Shown here: in pieces, positions 62,722 to 64,000 of the stretch
Numbering within the stretch: position 1 is the stretch's first letter
Layout of the letters: every line of letters begins with the position of its first letter
NCBI GenBank assembly: GCA_014323865.1
Contig: JACONG010000018.1
Coordinates: 52,980-116,979, forward strand
Length of the DNA: 64,000 bases
Direction: 5' to 3'
Source: Rhodospirillales bacterium
GTDB taxonomy: Bacteria; Pseudomonadota; Alphaproteobacteria; SP197
The notes under the pieces: model-generated
Told to the model about the DNA's origin: nothing
The model's input: the letters and a program-made list of their open reading frames with translations, nothing else
Database searches by the model: none
Translations under genes and position numbers: made by a program

Positions 62722-62945
62722 ATGAAACCGGCCGGCGAGACCATGGCGGCCCTGGGGACGACCGTCTTCGAGGTGATGTCGCGGCTTGCCATTGAACACG
62801 GCGCGATCAACCCGGGGCAGGGTTTCCCCGACGAGGACGGTCCCGCTGACGTGCGCCAGGTTGCCGCCGACCACGCCAACCGCTTCCATGGCCTCGACGA
62901 CGACTGGCAGAGCGAGGTGATCGTGACCTCGGGCGCGACTTCGGT
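62722..62945 (+). pseudogene. Class I/II aminotransferase, N-terminal remnant with internal deletion
   Basis: The frame begins with LGTTVFEVMSRLAIEHGAIN and PGQGFPDEDGPADVRQVAAD, the start of a methionine/kynurenine-type class I aminotransferase. It then skips the expected region of about 20 residues (PNQYxPxxGxPxLR) and resumes with HANRFHGLDDDWQSEVIVTS and GAT, the PLP-pocket loop. After SGAT the similarity stops, and the frame runs to 63030 without meaning. More than 300 C-terminal residues including the Lys are gone. Confidence 0.7.
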
Positions 62946-63164
62946 GCTGATTCGGCTTCACGGAGCGCAAGGGCCATCGGCCCCGGCGGAATCAGGCTTG
63001 TGCGGAGGCCTTTGCGACAGGCTCGGGTAGCAGCCAGGACAGCGCCCGGAAAAGTTGTTGACGTGCGGTGCCGTAACGTGATGTCCGAATCGGGAAACCG
63101 GGCCACGGGCACATGAGCTCAAGAACCAGTCCATGACTGAAGACCTGATGGGAGGAACATGGAA

Positions 63165-64000
63165 ATGAACAGACTTCTGAACCTTGCGGCAGGCATGGCC
63201 CTGATTGCAGCGGCTTCCGCGCTCAGTTCGTCCGGTTCGGCGAGTGATGCGAATGATGGCGTCCCCAGCGCATCTGACGGTGTCGCATCCGACAGGGGAG
63301 CTTCTGCCTCTGCAGTAGTAACACTGGATGGTGCCGGAGCCCCCGTTTCCTCTTTCACCCTCAGATCCAGATTGTATCGAAATGCATTTGCCGTAGGCAA
63401 TGATAAAGTAATCTCCGAGAGGGGATTTCGCAGGCTGAACAGGGATTTGAGTTCGATTGATGCTGCTGTCGCAGCGGACAGCCTCGAAGCCCCGGATGCT
63501 CTCCCGGATGCGAAAGGTGTCTTGCAGGGCTATTACAGGATGGGTTCTCCTGCCTACGAAGACCACCATGATCGTGACCGTGACATCGTCGGCAATCTCA
63601 GGGTCTACGCCGATTTCGGTGCAGGTAGGGTCACGACAGCTGTAAACGGTTTTCGCCAGTTTATCGTTTCCAACCCGAACAGACCTGTCGGGGGCCTTCC
63701 CATGAAAGGGGCTCTTTCGGGTCGCGGAATGATCGATAAAACGACAATCAGCAGTACCCTGGATGGTATGATCTATGTTCCCTATGTGGATGATCATGAT
63801 GGCGATCACGCCCTCTATGAGGTCGTCATTGATGCCGATATGGCAGGCAAGGTGTACGATCACCATGGGAGATTGCTGGTACGGGGAGGCGTTACCGGAA
63901 CCCATGATGCTGGGTGGTACCTTCCCGGTAGTATAGAAGATGGTGAGTTCTTCGCTATCCAGACTGGAAACGGAAAGCCCGTCCAGGTCATCAAGTTTGG
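63165..64000 (+). CDS. Secreted TbpB-like beta-barrel protein, partial
   Basis: The frame is open to the window edge (278 codons). MNRLLNLAAGMALIAAASAL is a signal peptide; a Ser/Ala/Asp-rich linker of about 30 residues follows. Later segments alternate strands with Gly-rich turns: GVLQGYYRMGSPAYEDHHDR, GNLRVYADFGAGRVTTAVNG, MKGALSGRGMIDKTTISSTL and GWYLPGSIEDGEFFAIQTGN. Strand-turn patterns with GxLxVxADF, G...SGTLDG and GxFFGxQ are like transferrin-binding-protein-B/Slam-dependent surface lipoproteins, though no lipid Cys is seen. ATG 63165 has GGAGG 9 nt upstream; ATG 63159 is too close. Codon use is less GC-rich than the neighbours. Confidence 0.6.
   Translation, partial: MNRLLNLAAGMALIAAASALSSSGSASDANDGVPSASDGVASDRGASASAVVTLDGAGAPVSSFTLRSRLYRNAFAVGNDKVISERGFRRLNRDLSSIDAAVAADSLEAPDALPDAKGVLQGYYRMGSPAYEDHHDRDRDIVGNLRVYADFGAGRVTTAVNGFRQFIVSNPNRPVGGLPMKGALSGRGMIDKTTISSTLDGMIYVPYVDDHDGDHALYEVVIDADMAGKVYDHHGRLLVRGGVTGTHDAGWYLPGSIEDGEFFAIQTGNGKPVQVIKF

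Overview
The window is a GC-rich, densely packed stretch of an alphaproteobacterial chromosome. This is inferred from the cytochrome cbb3 cluster ccoNOQP-ccoGHIS beside an FnrL-type regulator, an ECF11-type sigma factor with a ChrR zinc/cupin anti-sigma factor, a phasin gene, clpS-clpA and a glnBA operon with a sigma-54-like promoter. The look is of the Rhodospirillales or a related order, but the genus cannot be read from the sequence.

Layout: 1-5.1 kb holds a TerC-family membrane protein (cut by the window edge), a MaoC/HTD2-like dehydratase coupled to an amidase, a D,D-carboxypeptidase with a SPOR domain and an iron-dependent alcohol dehydrogenase. At 5.2-7.2 kb a phasin gene with probable PhaR sites and a clear terminator sits between two chimeric gene remnants. 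At 7.3-10.6 kb are clpS-clpA and a TspO-like gene. At 10.8-19.8 kb is a singlet-oxygen-response locus: a truncated glutathione peroxidase, chrR, rpoE, then a five-gene translationally coupled operon (flavoprotein, DUF1365, DUF6134, SDR, SnoaL-like) that converges on an MFS symporter-cfaA-DUF3833 operon. These families match the RpoE/ChrR regulon and the furan-fatty-acid genes of Rhodobacter sphaeroides.

At 20.0-22.9 kb are two exported ankyrin-repeat proteins, one expanded by 201-bp tandem duplication, each with a copy of a duplicated promoter region. At 23-26.2 kb lie a class III aminotransferase and a GMC oxidoreductase. At 26.4-35 kb is the complete cbb3 oxidase, its copper-loading assembly genes and fnrL, with FNR boxes before ccoN and fnrL. 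At 35-40 kb is an accessory island: fragments of an EEP-family enzyme, an IS630 transposase and ArdC, then a small ribbon-helix-helix gene with three 11-bp iterons and a two-gene AAA ATPase/subtilase pair that matches the IetAS defence/plasmid-stability system.

At 40-50 kb are catabolic genes (class III aminotransferase, FAD/GcvT dehydrogenase, RpiR regulator, acyl-CoA synthetase, TauD dioxygenase), a divergent CinA-like protein and a DMT transporter. From 50 to 64 kb come arsC, a tag-like glycosylase, an HpcH aldolase, a DEAD-box helicase, a lipoprotein, parE, membrane proteins, glnA/glnB, a DUF2161 protein, an aminotransferase remnant and a secreted, atypical-composition protein running off the right edge. 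Gene decay is frequent: at least eight truncated, frameshifted or fused remnants can be seen.
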